Positions 15,410 to 24,841 of a stretch of 64,000 nucleotides of DNA are shown here, one piece after another. This stretch comes from CAZMHL01 sp045605445 (GTDB taxonomy: Bacteria; Bacillota; Clostridia; RGIG6154). The translations under genes and the position numbers were made by a program. Below the pieces are notes generated by a model that saw only the letters and a program-made list of their open reading frames with translations, made no database searches and had not been told where the DNA came from. Where the stretch lies: assembly GCA_045605445.1 (NCBI GenBank), contig JAZUPZ010000024.1, positions 1 through 64,000 on the forward strand, given 5' to 3'. Position 1 is the first letter of the stretch. Each line of letters begins with the position of its first letter.

Positions 15410-16960
15410 TTATTCTTCGTTATAGCATTCGAAAATTTCTTCAACTCTTTCAGAGTCTTTATTCTTTGTAAATACACTTATTAGAGGAACAACAACCATT
15501 GAAACCGCCATTGCGGAAACGCCCATTTCGGGAGACATTTTTGCAGCTGTTGCAAAATCGGAATTAAGTGTAATTACTAAAGTTGCAATACCTACAACCA
15601 GCAAGCCTGAAAGAATACCTGCATATGCGCCTGCTTTTGTAATTTTCTTTGAGAAAAGGCCCCAGATGTAAGGTCCGATAAAGCAGCCTGAAACAATACC
15701 CCAGGAGAAGGACATAAGGCTTACGATAATCGGAATATTCTGAGTTGCAAAGATAAAGGAGCATGCAACGAATACAAGGCAAAGAATTCTTGTAAGAAGC
15801 ATCTGGCTTTCGGGTTTTGTTTCTTTTCTTCTTACTGCAGGAATAAGGTCAACTGCAACTGCAGATGCAGAGGTTAATACAACTGCCTCTAAGGTTGACA
15901 TTGAAGCCGAGAGAAGAAGAATCATAATTACCGCAAGAAGGATAATTCCCAATGTTCCGCCACCTAAAACCTCCATAAGAACGGCAGGAATAACAGAGTC
16001 AACTCCGCCTTCGGGAAGAACGCCGCCAAGGATAAGTCTTGAGGTGCTTCCGATAAGGTATGCGCCGCATCCGATAATAACACAGAAAAGAGTAGAAATA
16101 ATTGTTCCTCTCTTGATAGCCGCTGTATCCTTAATTGCATAGAACTTACCGATCATCTGAGGAAGTCCCCAGGTACCAAAGCTTGTAAGCATAATGTTAA
16201 AGCAAAGGAATTTAAAGGATGAACCGCCGAAGATATTTGTAAGCTGTGAACCTGTAATAGGATTAGGATCTCCGGGAACTGTTTTAAAGCTGCTTAAGTT
16301 TTCAATAAGTCCTGAAATTCCGCCTACAGCATCATGTCCTAAAACTGCCAAAATAAGACAAATAACGCCGACAATCATAATTATACCCTGAACAAGGTCT
16401 GTATAAGCTGTTGCAATGTATCCGCCTGCAACAAGGTAAACCGCTGTAAGGCACGCAATAATAAGCATCCAAACCCAGGTTTCAACCCCGGGGAAAACTG
16501 CGCTGAAGAGCGAACCCAGACCTTTGTAAACTGCCGCTGAATAAGGAACAAGGAACACGAAAATAATAACTGCCGCCAGGATTTTCATACCTTTTGAAGC
16601 ATATCTTTTTTCAAAATAATCAGGCATTGTTCTGGCATTGAGCTTTTTGGTCATTTTTCTTGTTCTGTTTGCAAACAGAAGCCAGGAGAGCAAGCAACCG
16701 AGTACCGCATTACCGATACCAATCCAGATGCTGCCAAGACCAATGTTCCAGCCGTGCTGACCTGCGTAGCCAACGAAAACTACCGCAGAAAAATATGTAG
16801 TACCGTAAGCAAAGGCGGTAACCCATGCTCCGATGTTCCTGCCACCGATAAGGAATCCGTCAAGAGTTTTTGACTTACCGTAGCTGATACAGCCGATAAG
16901 CGCCATTGTAATTGCATAAATGCCAAGAGCAATGATTGTGTAAAGTTGTGCATTTGTCAT
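15410..16960 (-). CDS. Sodium/solute symporter (SSS family)
   Basis: About 516 residues with roughly 13 transmembrane helices. Family features: FLIGGRNIGAWVTAFAYGTT in the first helices, YFEKRYASKGMKI loop, GGYIATAYTDLVQGIIMIVG (the sodium-solute signature region) and SASMSTLEAVVLTSASA. Start taken at ATG 16960 (MTNAQLYTIIAL), preceded by TTGGAGGAAAT; the longer ORF start is unsupported. SSS members carry sugars, proline, pantothenate and organic acids; this one is not assignable. It is divergent from a LysR regulator at 17079. Confidence 0.9.
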   Translation of the reverse strand: MTNAQLYTIIALGIYAITMALIGCISYGKSKTLDGFLIGGRNIGAWVTAFAYGTTYFSAVVFVGYAGQHGWNIGLGSIWIGIGNAVLGCLLSWLLFANRTRKMTKKLNARTMPDYFEKRYASKGMKILAAVIIFVFLVPYSAAVYKGLGSLFSAVFPGVETWVWMLIIACLTAVYLVAGGYIATAYTDLVQGIIMIVGVICLILAVLGHDAVGGISGLIENLSSFKTVPGDPNPITGSQLTNIFGGSSFKFLCFNIMLTSFGTWGLPQMIGKFYAIKDTAAIKRGTIISTLFCVIIGCGAYLIGSTSRLILGGVLPEGGVDSVIPAVLMEVLGGGTLGIILLAVIMILLLSASMSTLEAVVLTSASAVAVDLIPAVRRKETKPESQMLLTRILCLVFVACSFIFATQNIPIIVSLMSFSWGIVSGCFIGPYIWGLFSKKITKAGAYAGILSGLLVVGIATLVITLNSDFATAAKMSPEMGVSAMAVSMVVVPLISVFTKNKDSERVEEIFECYNEE

Positions 16961-17078
16961 TTGAATTTCCTCCAAGTATTGCTTTTTTCTGTAACTTAGT
17001 ATATAATGCTTTTCAGTATTAGTCAAACGAATGATTTTGATGTTTACCATCTAAATTTTCGATAGCGGAGGAAATATT

Positions 17079-17969
17079 ATGGAATTACGCAATTTAATTA
17101 CCTTTATAAACGTAGCAGAGCTTGGCAGTTTCACCAAAGCGGCAGAGCAGCTTGATTATTCACAGTCAACAATTTCATTTCAGATAAAACAGCTTGAAGA
17201 AGAGCTTGGTTGCCTTTTGTTCGAAAGAATAAATCACACCATAACTCTTACAGAAAGAGGCCGTGAGCTTGTATCTTACGCCCATCAGATTCGCACATTA
17301 ACAGAGGAATTCAAGGAAAATCTTGAAGAGGAAAAGGATTTCAGCGGTCATATTCACGTTGTTACTCCCGATTCCGTCTGTGATAATATGATCAACCGCA
17401 GTTATATAGGCTTTCACAATAAATATCCCTCCATTTCCGTTAAGCTCACCACCGCCGACACCACGGTTATGTTTGATATGCTTGACCATAACGAGGCCGA
17501 CGTTGTCATTACCCTTGATAGTCACTCCTACAACAAGGACTACGTTATTGCAAAAGAGGAGCCTCTTTCAATGCACTTTGTAGCAAATACAAAATCAAAA
17601 TTTGCAGGTGCTGCAAACCTTTCTATTCAGGATATTATAAACGAGCCTTTCATTCTTACAGAATACGGGCAGGGCTACAGAAGAGTTTTTGACAAGGAGC
17701 TTGCAAAAAAATCTCTGGAAATAACTCCCATACTTGAAATAGGAAGAACGGATATAATAACCTCACTTATAGCCCAGGGAAATATGCTTTCATATCTGCC
17801 GGATTTTGTTACCGAGAATATGATAAAATCAGGTAACTTATGTTACCTTGACGTATGCGATATGAACATTGAAATATGGAAGCAGCTTATTTACCACAAA
17901 AACAAATGGATGTCAAAAAGCCTTAAAATTTTTATTGATTACATAAAAGAAAATGAATTTTCAAACTGA
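17079..17969 (+). CDS. LysR-family transcriptional regulator
   Basis: 296 residues. N-terminal HTH with the classical LysR motif: GSFTKAAEQLDYSQSTISFQ followed by IKQLEEELGCLLFER. The effector domain spans roughly residues 90-290. RBS GGAGGAAAT precedes the ATG. It is divergently placed from the SSS symporter with a 118-bp shared upstream region, so it is the likely regulator of the symporter. Inducer unknown. Confidence 0.93.
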   Translation: MELRNLITFINVAELGSFTKAAEQLDYSQSTISFQIKQLEEELGCLLFERINHTITLTERGRELVSYAHQIRTLTEEFKENLEEEKDFSGHIHVVTPDSVCDNMINRSYIGFHNKYPSISVKLTTADTTVMFDMLDHNEADVVITLDSHSYNKDYVIAKEEPLSMHFVANTKSKFAGAANLSIQDIINEPFILTEYGQGYRRVFDKELAKKSLEITPILEIGRTDIITSLIAQGNMLSYLPDFVTENMIKSGNLCYLDVCDMNIEIWKQLIYHKNKWMSKSLKIFIDYIKENEFSN

Positions 17970-17970
17970 C

Positions 17971-18010
17971 AAAAACCTCTCAACGGCTCATACAGCCCTG
18001 AGAGGTTTTT
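17971..18010. terminator. Bidirectional terminator between lysR and cls
   Basis: Arms AAAACCTCTCA/TGAGAGGTTTT around a 16-base loop, with A/T runs at both ends, between converging genes. Confidence 0.85.
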
Positions 18011-18016
18011 TATACT

Positions 18017-19582
18017 TTACAGCAACGGGGCAAAAATCCTTATAAGTGAGCGGATAAATCTCTGCCACAGAGTTGTTTTTATCATATCGGGGGTTATTCT
18101 TATGCTCTTTTTTACAGTTTCATCCATATCCTTTTTCATATCCGAAAAGGAGGAGCATTTGTACATCCAGATGCCGTTTTCAAAGTGATGAACAAGGCTT
18201 CTGTAATCAAGATTTATGGTTCCCGTCATTGCATATTCCCCGTCGCAGATATAATTTTTGGCATGAACAAATCCGGGCTTGTATTCATAAATTTTTACTC
18301 CTGCCTCCATAAGACGGGGGTAAAAGCTTTTGGTCATTGCAAAAACAAGCTTTTTATCGGGAATATGGGGAACAATTATTTTAACGTCAACTCCCCTTAG
18401 TGCCGCATTTTCAATGTCCTGGCAAAGGTCATTGTCAATTATTAAATAAGGCGACATCATATACATATATTTTGTTGAAGAGTTTACCATATTCTGAATA
18501 ACGCTTTTTCCCACTCTTCTTTTAAAAATAGGGCGGGGGCCGTCGCCAAAGGGAACTACATATCCCTTTTCCTCCTGTACGGAAATGCCGGGGAACTGAT
18601 TGTGCTTTATCTTTTTAACTGTTTTTACGTTAATTCCGAAGTCTACCCAGAACAATTTCGTAAGCTCGTTTACCGCTTCCCCCTCAAGCCTTATTCCCGT
18701 ATCCTTCCAGTGCCCGTATTTTTTGATTTTGTTTATATATTCATCTGCAAGGTTAACTCCGCCGGTGTAGCCTATATACCCGTCGATAATCATAAGCTTT
18801 CTGTGGCTTCTGTTGTTGAATTCGCTGTCTGCATCGCCTTTAAGCCTTGAAAAAGGCGTTGCTTCAATTCCCCACTTTTCAAGAATTCTGCTGTAATTTC
18901 CCGGCAGGGTTGACATACAGCCAACGTCGTCGTAAATTATCCTTACTTCCAGACCATTTGCGGCTTTTTCCTTTAAAATTTCAAGAATGGAATTCCAGAA
19001 AATCCCCTCTTCTATAATAAAATATTCAAGATAAATAAACTTTTCCGCTCTTTTTAAATCTTTAAGCATACCTGAAAACATTTCCTCACCGCTTGAAAAA
19101 TAAGTCTGCTTTGTATTTGTAAAAAGATGAGTTTCTGCAATGTTGCACAGCATTTTCGCCTGATTGTATGCTCCCGTGCTTTCACTTTTAAGCTTTTCAA
19201 AAAGCTCTTTGTCATTCTTCCTGTAGCTTCTGTCTTTTATTTCCTTAAGCCTTTTTACATACTTTTTCTTAAGCTTTCTTGAATAAAACATAAAATAAAG
19301 CATAAAGCCCGCCACCGGCAGAATAAGCACAAACAACAGCCAGGGAATTTTATAGTCGGGATTATCATCAGAGGCAACAATTTTTATTACGCAGGCAAAC
19401 TGAGTAAGCGCCGCAGCAACATAAAAAAAGGGCACGCGGAAGCACAAAAAGATAACTATTCCGATAATTGTCGCAATTTCAAAAACAGTAAGCATTATTG
19501 CAAGAATATACCTTACCGGGATATAGTTTATTTCTTTTTCTGTTTTCTGATTGTTTACATAAAACTTAATTTTCTTTTTCAC
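18017..19582 (-). CDS. cls: Cardiolipin synthase (phospholipase D family)
   Basis: About 521 residues. Two N-terminal membrane helices (about residues 25-75) and two PLD phosphatidyltransferase motifs: HRKLMIIDGYIGYTGG and HAKNYICDGEYAMTG, each with H-x-K-x4-D. It condenses two phosphatidylglycerols to cardiolipin at the membrane. The start is probably the GTG at 19582 (GGGAG seven bases upstream); the longer ORF begins inside the promoter. A consensus promoter is just upstream. Divergent from the acyltransferase/ligase operon. Confidence 0.93.
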   Translation of the reverse strand: MKKKIKFYVNNQKTEKEINYIPVRYILAIMLTVFEIATIIGIVIFLCFRVPFFYVAAALTQFACVIKIVASDDNPDYKIPWLLFVLILPVAGFMLYFMFYSRKLKKKYVKRLKEIKDRSYRKNDKELFEKLKSESTGAYNQAKMLCNIAETHLFTNTKQTYFSSGEEMFSGMLKDLKRAEKFIYLEYFIIEEGIFWNSILEILKEKAANGLEVRIIYDDVGCMSTLPGNYSRILEKWGIEATPFSRLKGDADSEFNNRSHRKLMIIDGYIGYTGGVNLADEYINKIKKYGHWKDTGIRLEGEAVNELTKLFWVDFGINVKTVKKIKHNQFPGISVQEEKGYVVPFGDGPRPIFKRRVGKSVIQNMVNSSTKYMYMMSPYLIIDNDLCQDIENAALRGVDVKIIVPHIPDKKLVFAMTKSFYPRLMEAGVKIYEYKPGFVHAKNYICDGEYAMTGTINLDYRSLVHHFENGIWMYKCSSFSDMKKDMDETVKKSIRITPDMIKTTLWQRFIRSLIRIFAPLL

Positions 19583-19610
19583 AGCTCTGCTCCCGTTCTT
19601 TATTACTATT

Positions 19611-19639
19611 ATTATACTTTTTAAAAAATTGTATGTCAA
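19611..19639 (-). promoter_or_regulatory. Promoter of cls
   Basis: On the minus strand: -35 TTGACA (19634-19639), 17-bp spacer, -10 TATAAT (19611-19616); both hexamers are perfect consensus. This also shows that the coding start must lie downstream of 19611. Confidence 0.9.
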
Positions 19640-19720
19640 ATAACAGATTTCATATTTTTGTTGTAAAATGGCGGATTTTGTGATAAAATTGTGTAAAAAG
19701 GTTAAAAAGAGGTTGAAACT

Positions 19721-20590
19721 ATGAAAAAAAGAAAATGGGGCGATCGCAGAGACGCCGCTTTAATAAAAAACGTGGACTCTGTGCATTTCATTATGCCCCA
19801 CATTTTTCCCAACAGATGTGACAATGAAGCATTTATTTCCGAAAGAATTGACCTTACGAATCTTGAAGCATACCTTGAAAAGAAAAATGCAGACAATCCG
19901 GAATATAAATACAATATGTTCCAGGTAATTGTCACCTCTGCCTTAAAGGCTTTTACTTTAAGACCGAAGATGAACATTTTTGTTAAGAACAGACATTATT
20001 ATCAGCGAAACGAAATTACTGCAGCCTTCACCGTTAAAAAAATCTTTTCGGACGAGGGCGGCGAAAGCCTTGCTTTTATTCATGCAAAGGAAGAAGATAC
20101 AATTGACACAATTCACGACAAGCTTTACAAAAAAATTTCCCGTTGCAAATCGGAAGACCAGAACGAAAGCACAGAAGACAGTATGGACTTTTTCAACAAA
20201 ATGCCAAGCTTTCTTTCCAGATTTCTTATTAACATTGTAAGATTTTTAGACGAGCACGGCTGGGTTCCCAAAGCTTTTATTGCCAACGACCCTTACCACG
20301 CCTCCGTTCTTTTGACAAACCTTGGCTCAATTAAGCTCCACGCAGGCTATCATCATCTTTCAAACTGGGGAACAACCTCTGTTTTTGTAATTGTGGGCGA
20401 AAGAAAAAAACGCCCCTTCTTCAACGAGGACGGCTCCTTTGAAATGAAAGACAGCGTTGATATAGGCCTTACAATTGACGAAAGAATTGCCGACGGCTAT
20501 TACTATTCAAAAACCGTAAGACTCCTTAAAAAGCTTCTGGAAAATCCTGAGCTTCTTGATAAGCCGTTGAAAGAAGAGGTAGATTACTAA
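19721..20590 (+). CDS. E2-type (2-oxoacid dehydrogenase acyltransferase-like) protein without lipoyl domain
   Basis: 289 residues resembling only the catalytic domain of E2 acyltransferases/chloramphenicol acetyltransferase. Seen: the N-terminal FIMPHIFPNRCDNEAFISER region, MFQVIVTSALKAFTLRPKMN, and the C-terminal VDIGLTIDERIADGYYYSKT. In true E2 enzymes this last motif is DHRxxDG with a catalytic His; here it reads DERIADG, so Glu replaces the base. No lipoyl or peripheral-subunit-binding domain is present. The stop overlaps the ATG of an acyl-CoA ligase gene (TAATG), so both products likely act together, perhaps transferring an activated acyl group to an unknown acceptor. Activity is uncertain given the missing His. 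Confidence 0.75.
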   Translation: MKKRKWGDRRDAALIKNVDSVHFIMPHIFPNRCDNEAFISERIDLTNLEAYLEKKNADNPEYKYNMFQVIVTSALKAFTLRPKMNIFVKNRHYYQRNEITAAFTVKKIFSDEGGESLAFIHAKEEDTIDTIHDKLYKKISRCKSEDQNESTEDSMDFFNKMPSFLSRFLINIVRFLDEHGWVPKAFIANDPYHASVLLTNLGSIKLHAGYHHLSNWGTTSVFVIVGERKKRPFFNEDGSFEMKDSVDIGLTIDERIADGYYYSKTVRLLKKLLENPELLDKPLKEEVDY

Positions 20591-22323
20591 TGGCAAAGAT
20601 AACTGCAAAAACTCCCTGGGCGGAGCATATGGGCGATGTACCCCTTCATCTTGATTATTTTGAAGGCTCAATGGCAGAAGCTGTAATGTTAATTGCAGAA
20701 AAATATCCGCATCACATTGCTTTTGATTTTATGGGCAAGACGACAACATACTCAAAGCTCGTTTCCCAGGTGGAAAAATGTGCCAAAGCTCTCAAGACAA
20801 TCGGTGTACGTGAAGGCGACAAGGTTACCATCGCAATGCCCAACTGCCCTCAGGCAATTTATATGTTCTATGCCATAAATTTAGTGGGCGGAATTGCAAA
20901 TATGATTCATCCCCTTTCTGCGGAAAAGGAAATTGAATTTTATCTGAACGAATCGCAGAGTGTTACCGCAATTACACTTGACCAGTTCTACAATAAATTT
21001 GAAAACATAAGAAAAAACACAAGTGTTGTTAACATTATTATTGCAAGTATCAAGGATGAACTTTCAAAGCCCATCAAAGCGGGGTATATGCTTACAGAGG
21101 GAAGAAAAATCCAGAAAATCCCTGCAGATGCTCCCATTATCCGCTGGAATGAGTTTATGAATCTTTCAAAGCACTGCTTCTACAACTACAAGGTTAAAAG
21201 ATGCGGTGATGATCCCGCAGTTATTCTCTACTCGGGTGGAACAACAGGTACATCAAAAGGTATTGTTCTCACAAACAAAAACTTCAATGCACTGGGGCAG
21301 CAAGTCATTGCTGCAAACGAAATGTTCAGACCCGGAGATAAGATGCTTGCCGCAATGCCGATTTTCCACGGCTTCGGGCTTGGCGTTTGTATTCACACAA
21401 TGCTTTCTCAGGGCGGAAGGTGTATTTTAGTACCAAGATTCACACCCAAAAGCTACGGCAAACTGATTACGAGCCAAAAGTGTAACTTCATCGCAGGTGT
21501 ACCTACGCTTTATGAAGCACTTTTAAGACTTCCCGACATGGACAAGGCTGACCTTTCAAACTTAAAAGGCGTGTTCTCGGGCGGTGACTCACTTTCAATT
21601 GAACTTAAAAAGAAGCTTGACAAATTCCTGCTTGACCATAAATGTATGATTCAGGTACGCGAAGGCTACGGCACAACAGAAACCGTTACCGCCTGCTGCC
21701 TCACCCCTGCTCATATGTACAAAAAAGGCAGTATCGGAATTCCTTTCCCGGATACATATATAAAAATTGTTGAACCTGATACAGACAAAGAGCTTCCATA
21801 TGGCGAAGAGGGTGAAATTCTCCTTGCAGGACCGACTGTTATGAAAGAATATATGAATCATCCCGGTGAAACCGCTCAAACCCTGAGAACTCACGCAGAC
21901 GGTCTTACCTGGGTTTACACAGGTGACCTGGGTTCTATGGATTCAGAAGGCTTCATTTACTTCAAGGGAAGAGCAAAAAGAATGATTATAACGTCAGGAT
22001 ACAATGTTTATCCCGCACAGCTTGAAAACATTTTAGATGCTCACGAATATGTGCAGATGAGCTGTGTTATCGGTGTTCCCGACCCTTATAAAATTCAGAA
22101 AGTAAAAGCTTTTGTTAAACTTGCGGCAAACATTCCTGCAAGTGAGGACACAAAACAGGAAATTCTCGGTTACTGCAGAAAGAACATTGCAAAATATTCA
22201 ATGCCCTATGACATTGAATTCAGAGAAGAGCTTCCTAAAACATTAGTCGGCAAGGTTGCTTACCGTCAGCTTGAAGAGGAAGAACTTGCAAAAACTGAAA
22301 AAGAAAAAATTGAAAATGTATAA
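20590..22323 (+). CDS. AMP-dependent acyl-CoA synthetase/ligase
   Basis: 577 residues of the ANL superfamily. Motifs: the phosphate-binding loop ILYSGGTTGTSKGIVLTNKN (about residues 215-233), the GYGTTETVTA adenine-site segment, YTGDLGSMDSEGFIYFKGRA, hinge and catalytic lysine region PKTLVGKVAYRQLE near the C-terminus. It activates a carboxylic acid as acyl-AMP and then thioester; chain length is not readable, though the layout is like long-chain fatty acid CoA ligases. Coupled by one-base overlap to the upstream E2-like acyltransferase. Confidence 0.88.
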   Translation: MAKITAKTPWAEHMGDVPLHLDYFEGSMAEAVMLIAEKYPHHIAFDFMGKTTTYSKLVSQVEKCAKALKTIGVREGDKVTIAMPNCPQAIYMFYAINLVGGIANMIHPLSAEKEIEFYLNESQSVTAITLDQFYNKFENIRKNTSVVNIIIASIKDELSKPIKAGYMLTEGRKIQKIPADAPIIRWNEFMNLSKHCFYNYKVKRCGDDPAVILYSGGTTGTSKGIVLTNKNFNALGQQVIAANEMFRPGDKMLAAMPIFHGFGLGVCIHTMLSQGGRCILVPRFTPKSYGKLITSQKCNFIAGVPTLYEALLRLPDMDKADLSNLKGVFSGGDSLSIELKKKLDKFLLDHKCMIQVREGYGTTETVTACCLTPAHMYKKGSIGIPFPDTYIKIVEPDTDKELPYGEEGEILLAGPTVMKEYMNHPGETAQTLRTHADGLTWVYTGDLGSMDSEGFIYFKGRAKRMIITSGYNVYPAQLENILDAHEYVQMSCVIGVPDPYKIQKVKAFVKLAANIPASEDTKQEILGYCRKNIAKYSMPYDIEFREELPKTLVGKVAYRQLEEEELAKTEKEKIENV

Positions 22324-22324
22324 C

Positions 22325-22356
22325 AAAAAGCAGCTTTTTAAAAAGCTGCTTTTTTA
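22325..22356. terminator. Bidirectional terminator
   Basis: AAAAAGCAGCTTTTT and AAAAAGCTGCTTTTTT form a long near-perfect hairpin with A- and T-runs between the converging ligase and EamA genes. Confidence 0.88.
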
Positions 22357-22363
22357 TTTTATC

Positions 22364-23242
22364 TTACAAAAAATTCATCATTATAATTGAGGCTATGCCG
22401 ATTAAAATACCGACTGTGTTCTTAAGCTTAAGTTTTTCTTTAAAGAACATTGCGCCTACCAGAGCTGATGCTATAATTCCCGAACCGCAAGTTACCGGGA
22501 ACAATATTGCCGCGTGAACCCTGCCCGCAAGAAATGCTATGATAAGCTGAAGTGCAAAGCCTAAAACTGCCGCTACTCCTCCGAATATATACCCTGTTTC
22601 CGGCATTTTTGAATTCTGTTCTTTTCCTTTGAAGAAAGGAAGCATAACACCAAAAAGAAGTGCCGCAAAAACATAAGATAAAACCATATACATCAGCGAA
22701 TTTCCGTCAGGCACATAGTTTGCAAACAACTGTGCGGAAACATTTCCAAAGCCCGATGAAAGTAAAACACCAAGAAGCACCACAAAGGTTACTGCAGTGA
22801 ATTTTCTGTTTGTGCCGTTATCTTTTGTTGATGTTATAAGGTAAACGCCGATAAAAAATACCACAAGACCGATTATTTTCCCGATTGTTATAGCATCACC
22901 CATAAAAACTGCGCCGTAAATTACCGGTACAATAAGACTTGCCGATGCAAAAAGAGAGTTTATTGCAACAGTTGTAATCTGAAATGCATAAGTGCCGAGA
23001 TATCCGCAGATAAAAAGCATTGCACCAAACATAAAGGAAATTAAAATTGTATATAGGTCAAAGTGGATTTTTCCTCCTCCGATAATAAGTGCAACGGCAC
23101 CCACAACCGCCCCAACAAAATATCTGAACAAGTTGTATTTTGTCATAAACAACATTCCGTCAAGACCTACACTTGCTCTTTTTTCAGAATATTTATAAGG
23201 AAAATATCCTATTGCCACAATCAATAATAATATATAAGCCAT
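22364..23242 (-). CDS. DMT-superfamily (EamA-like) transporter
   Basis: 292 residues with ten predicted transmembrane helices and the two-repeat EamA layout; the second repeat begins near TAVTFVVLLGVLLSSGFGNV. It sits 6 bp downstream of the GH88 gene, on the same strand, so it is probably part of the uronide-utilisation operon. Whether it imports or exports, and what, is not known; DMT carriers are usually secondary exchangers. Confidence 0.8.
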   Translation of the reverse strand: MAYILLLIVAIGYFPYKYSEKRASVGLDGMLFMTKYNLFRYFVGAVVGAVALIIGGGKIHFDLYTILISFMFGAMLFICGYLGTYAFQITTVAINSLFASASLIVPVIYGAVFMGDAITIGKIIGLVVFFIGVYLITSTKDNGTNRKFTAVTFVVLLGVLLSSGFGNVSAQLFANYVPDGNSLMYMVLSYVFAALLFGVMLPFFKGKEQNSKMPETGYIFGGVAAVLGFALQLIIAFLAGRVHAAILFPVTCGSGIIASALVGAMFFKEKLKLKNTVGILIGIASIIMMNFL

Positions 23243-23248
23243 AAGTTC

Positions 23249-24406
23249 CTACCAGAAGAGCTTGTCAAAGCCTTTTAATTTGTAAAGGGCTTCGATAAAG
23301 TAATAATCTCCGTAAATAATCGGGATATGCTTTCCGCTTTTGTTATCCTCGGGGCTGAAATATCTTTCGCTGCCGCCGCCTAAAATCGGGTCAGTTTCAG
23401 GGTTGTAGTCGCTGAATTTTTCATCAACAGCTTTTAAGATTTTGATAGCCGCATTAAGATACATTTTCTTTTCAAATTCAGGAACAACTTTGGCAATCTC
23501 AATAAGTCCGCAGGCGGTACAAGCCGCAGCGGTTGTGTCATACCAAAGGGGTTCTTCGGGAGCTCTGAAGTCAACTCTTGGAAGATAGCCGTCTTCAACA
23601 ATGTTTGCAATAAAGTAATGTGCAACTTTCTTTGCTGTATCAAGATATTCTTTTTTGCCTGTGTGTATGTAAGAAAGAATAAAACCGTAAACTGCCCAGG
23701 ACTGTCCTCTTGACCAGCTTGACTCTACAGCATAACCCTGACCGATGTGATGGTCTTCAACCTCACCTGTTTTCGGGTTGTGACAGCAGATGTGATAAAC
23801 GCTTCCGTCGGGACGAATATGGTCTCTCATTGCCATATCTGCATGAGAGATTGCAACGGCTTTAAATCTGTCATCACCTGTAACATCCGTTGCCCAGTAG
23901 AGAAGCGGAATGTTCATCATACAGTCAATGATTGTCCAGCCGTGAGTATTTTCAACATCGTGCCATTTGTTCCAGGCTCTGATGAATTTACCTTCAATGT
24001 TGTATCTTCCCATTAAGATACTTGCCGCGTGGAGCGCTCTCTGTCTTGAACGGTCGTTGCCCGTAATCATATAATCAGCCTTTGCAGATGTGTTCCACAT
24101 AAAGCCAACATCGTGATGAAGTCTGTCAAATTCGCCAAAAAGAGCTCTGTCTAGCATTTCAACAGACTTGTCACCTGCTGTTTTATAAATTTCTTCACCT
24201 GTTGCATCATAAAGAAGCCACATAATTCCCGGCCAGAAACCGTTTGTCCACATTGCAACATTGTTTTCTGCCTGGTCATCATATACACCGTTTTCTGCAG
24301 TATATGGAATTTTATCCTGATTTCTTTCTGCAACGGAAGGCATTTTCTTTAAAACCTTTTCCCAGGTTTCATCAATAAACTTTTGATTTTCAACTGAAAG
24401 ATTCAT
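23249..24406 (-). CDS. GH88/GH105-type unsaturated glucuronyl hydrolase
   Basis: 385 residues, no signal peptide, thus cytosolic. It removes the 4,5-unsaturated uronic acid left by polysaccharide lyases from oligosaccharides. The (alpha/alpha)6 barrel family is visible as MWTNGFWPGIMWLLYDATG, LHHDVGFMW (first catalytic Asp), GWTIIDCMMNIPLLYWAT (second Asp) and ESSWSRGQSWAVYGF, all characteristic of GH88. Start ATG 24406 (MNLSVENQKF) with GAAAGGAAA upstream. The neighbours KduD and KduI process the released 5-keto uronate, so this forms one pathway. Confidence 0.92.
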   Translation of the reverse strand: MNLSVENQKFIDETWEKVLKKMPSVAERNQDKIPYTAENGVYDDQAENNVAMWTNGFWPGIMWLLYDATGEEIYKTAGDKSVEMLDRALFGEFDRLHHDVGFMWNTSAKADYMITGNDRSRQRALHAASILMGRYNIEGKFIRAWNKWHDVENTHGWTIIDCMMNIPLLYWATDVTGDDRFKAVAISHADMAMRDHIRPDGSVYHICCHNPKTGEVEDHHIGQGYAVESSWSRGQSWAVYGFILSYIHTGKKEYLDTAKKVAHYFIANIVEDGYLPRVDFRAPEEPLWYDTTAAACTACGLIEIAKVVPEFEKKMYLNAAIKILKAVDEKFSDYNPETDPILGGGSERYFSPEDNKSGKHIPIIYGDYYFIEALYKLKGFDKLFW

Positions 24407-24841
24407 AGATTTTTCCTTTCCTTTTTGCAACAAGGTTGCAAAATTAATGAATAGTGAATAATGAATGATGAATAATTGATGTAGGAACTCCGCGTTTGCG
24501 GAGTTCCTTTTATTTTATTCGTTGTTGTACGGCAAACAAATTTTACCCGAAATGCAATAACGAGAGAAAATTCGTTTGTATTGTGCTGTCAGCCGACTGA
24601 CATATACCTTGCTGACTATTTCCTCTTATTTCGGAGGAAAATTTGAATTAATTTGTGCATTGGGCTGTCCGAAGTGTACTTTGTGTACACGAGTGGGCAG
24701 ACCAAGGTGCAAAGTAAACAAATTTTACCCGAAATTATGTAATAACGAGGAAATTTTCGTTCAAGTTGTGTTGATAACCGACCGACGCGTACTTTGTGTA
24801 CGCAAGTGAGGTCAGCAACGCAAGATGGACAAAATTAACCG
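24407..24841. repeat. Intergenic cluster of palindromic GTAC-core elements
   Basis: About 430 bases without a gene. It opens with GAATAATGAATGATGAATAA-type A+T-rich sequence and a terminator-like hairpin GGAACTCCG/CGGAGTTCC (24482-24506). Then come two, possibly three, related palindromes: one centred on GTGTACtttgtGTACAC (about 24673-24688) with arms GGGCTGTCC/GGGCAGACC, and one on GCGTACtttgtGTACGC (about 24786-24801) followed by AAGTGAGG. The phrase AAACAAATTTTACCCGAAAT occurs twice, suggesting tandem duplication. Confidence 0.6.
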
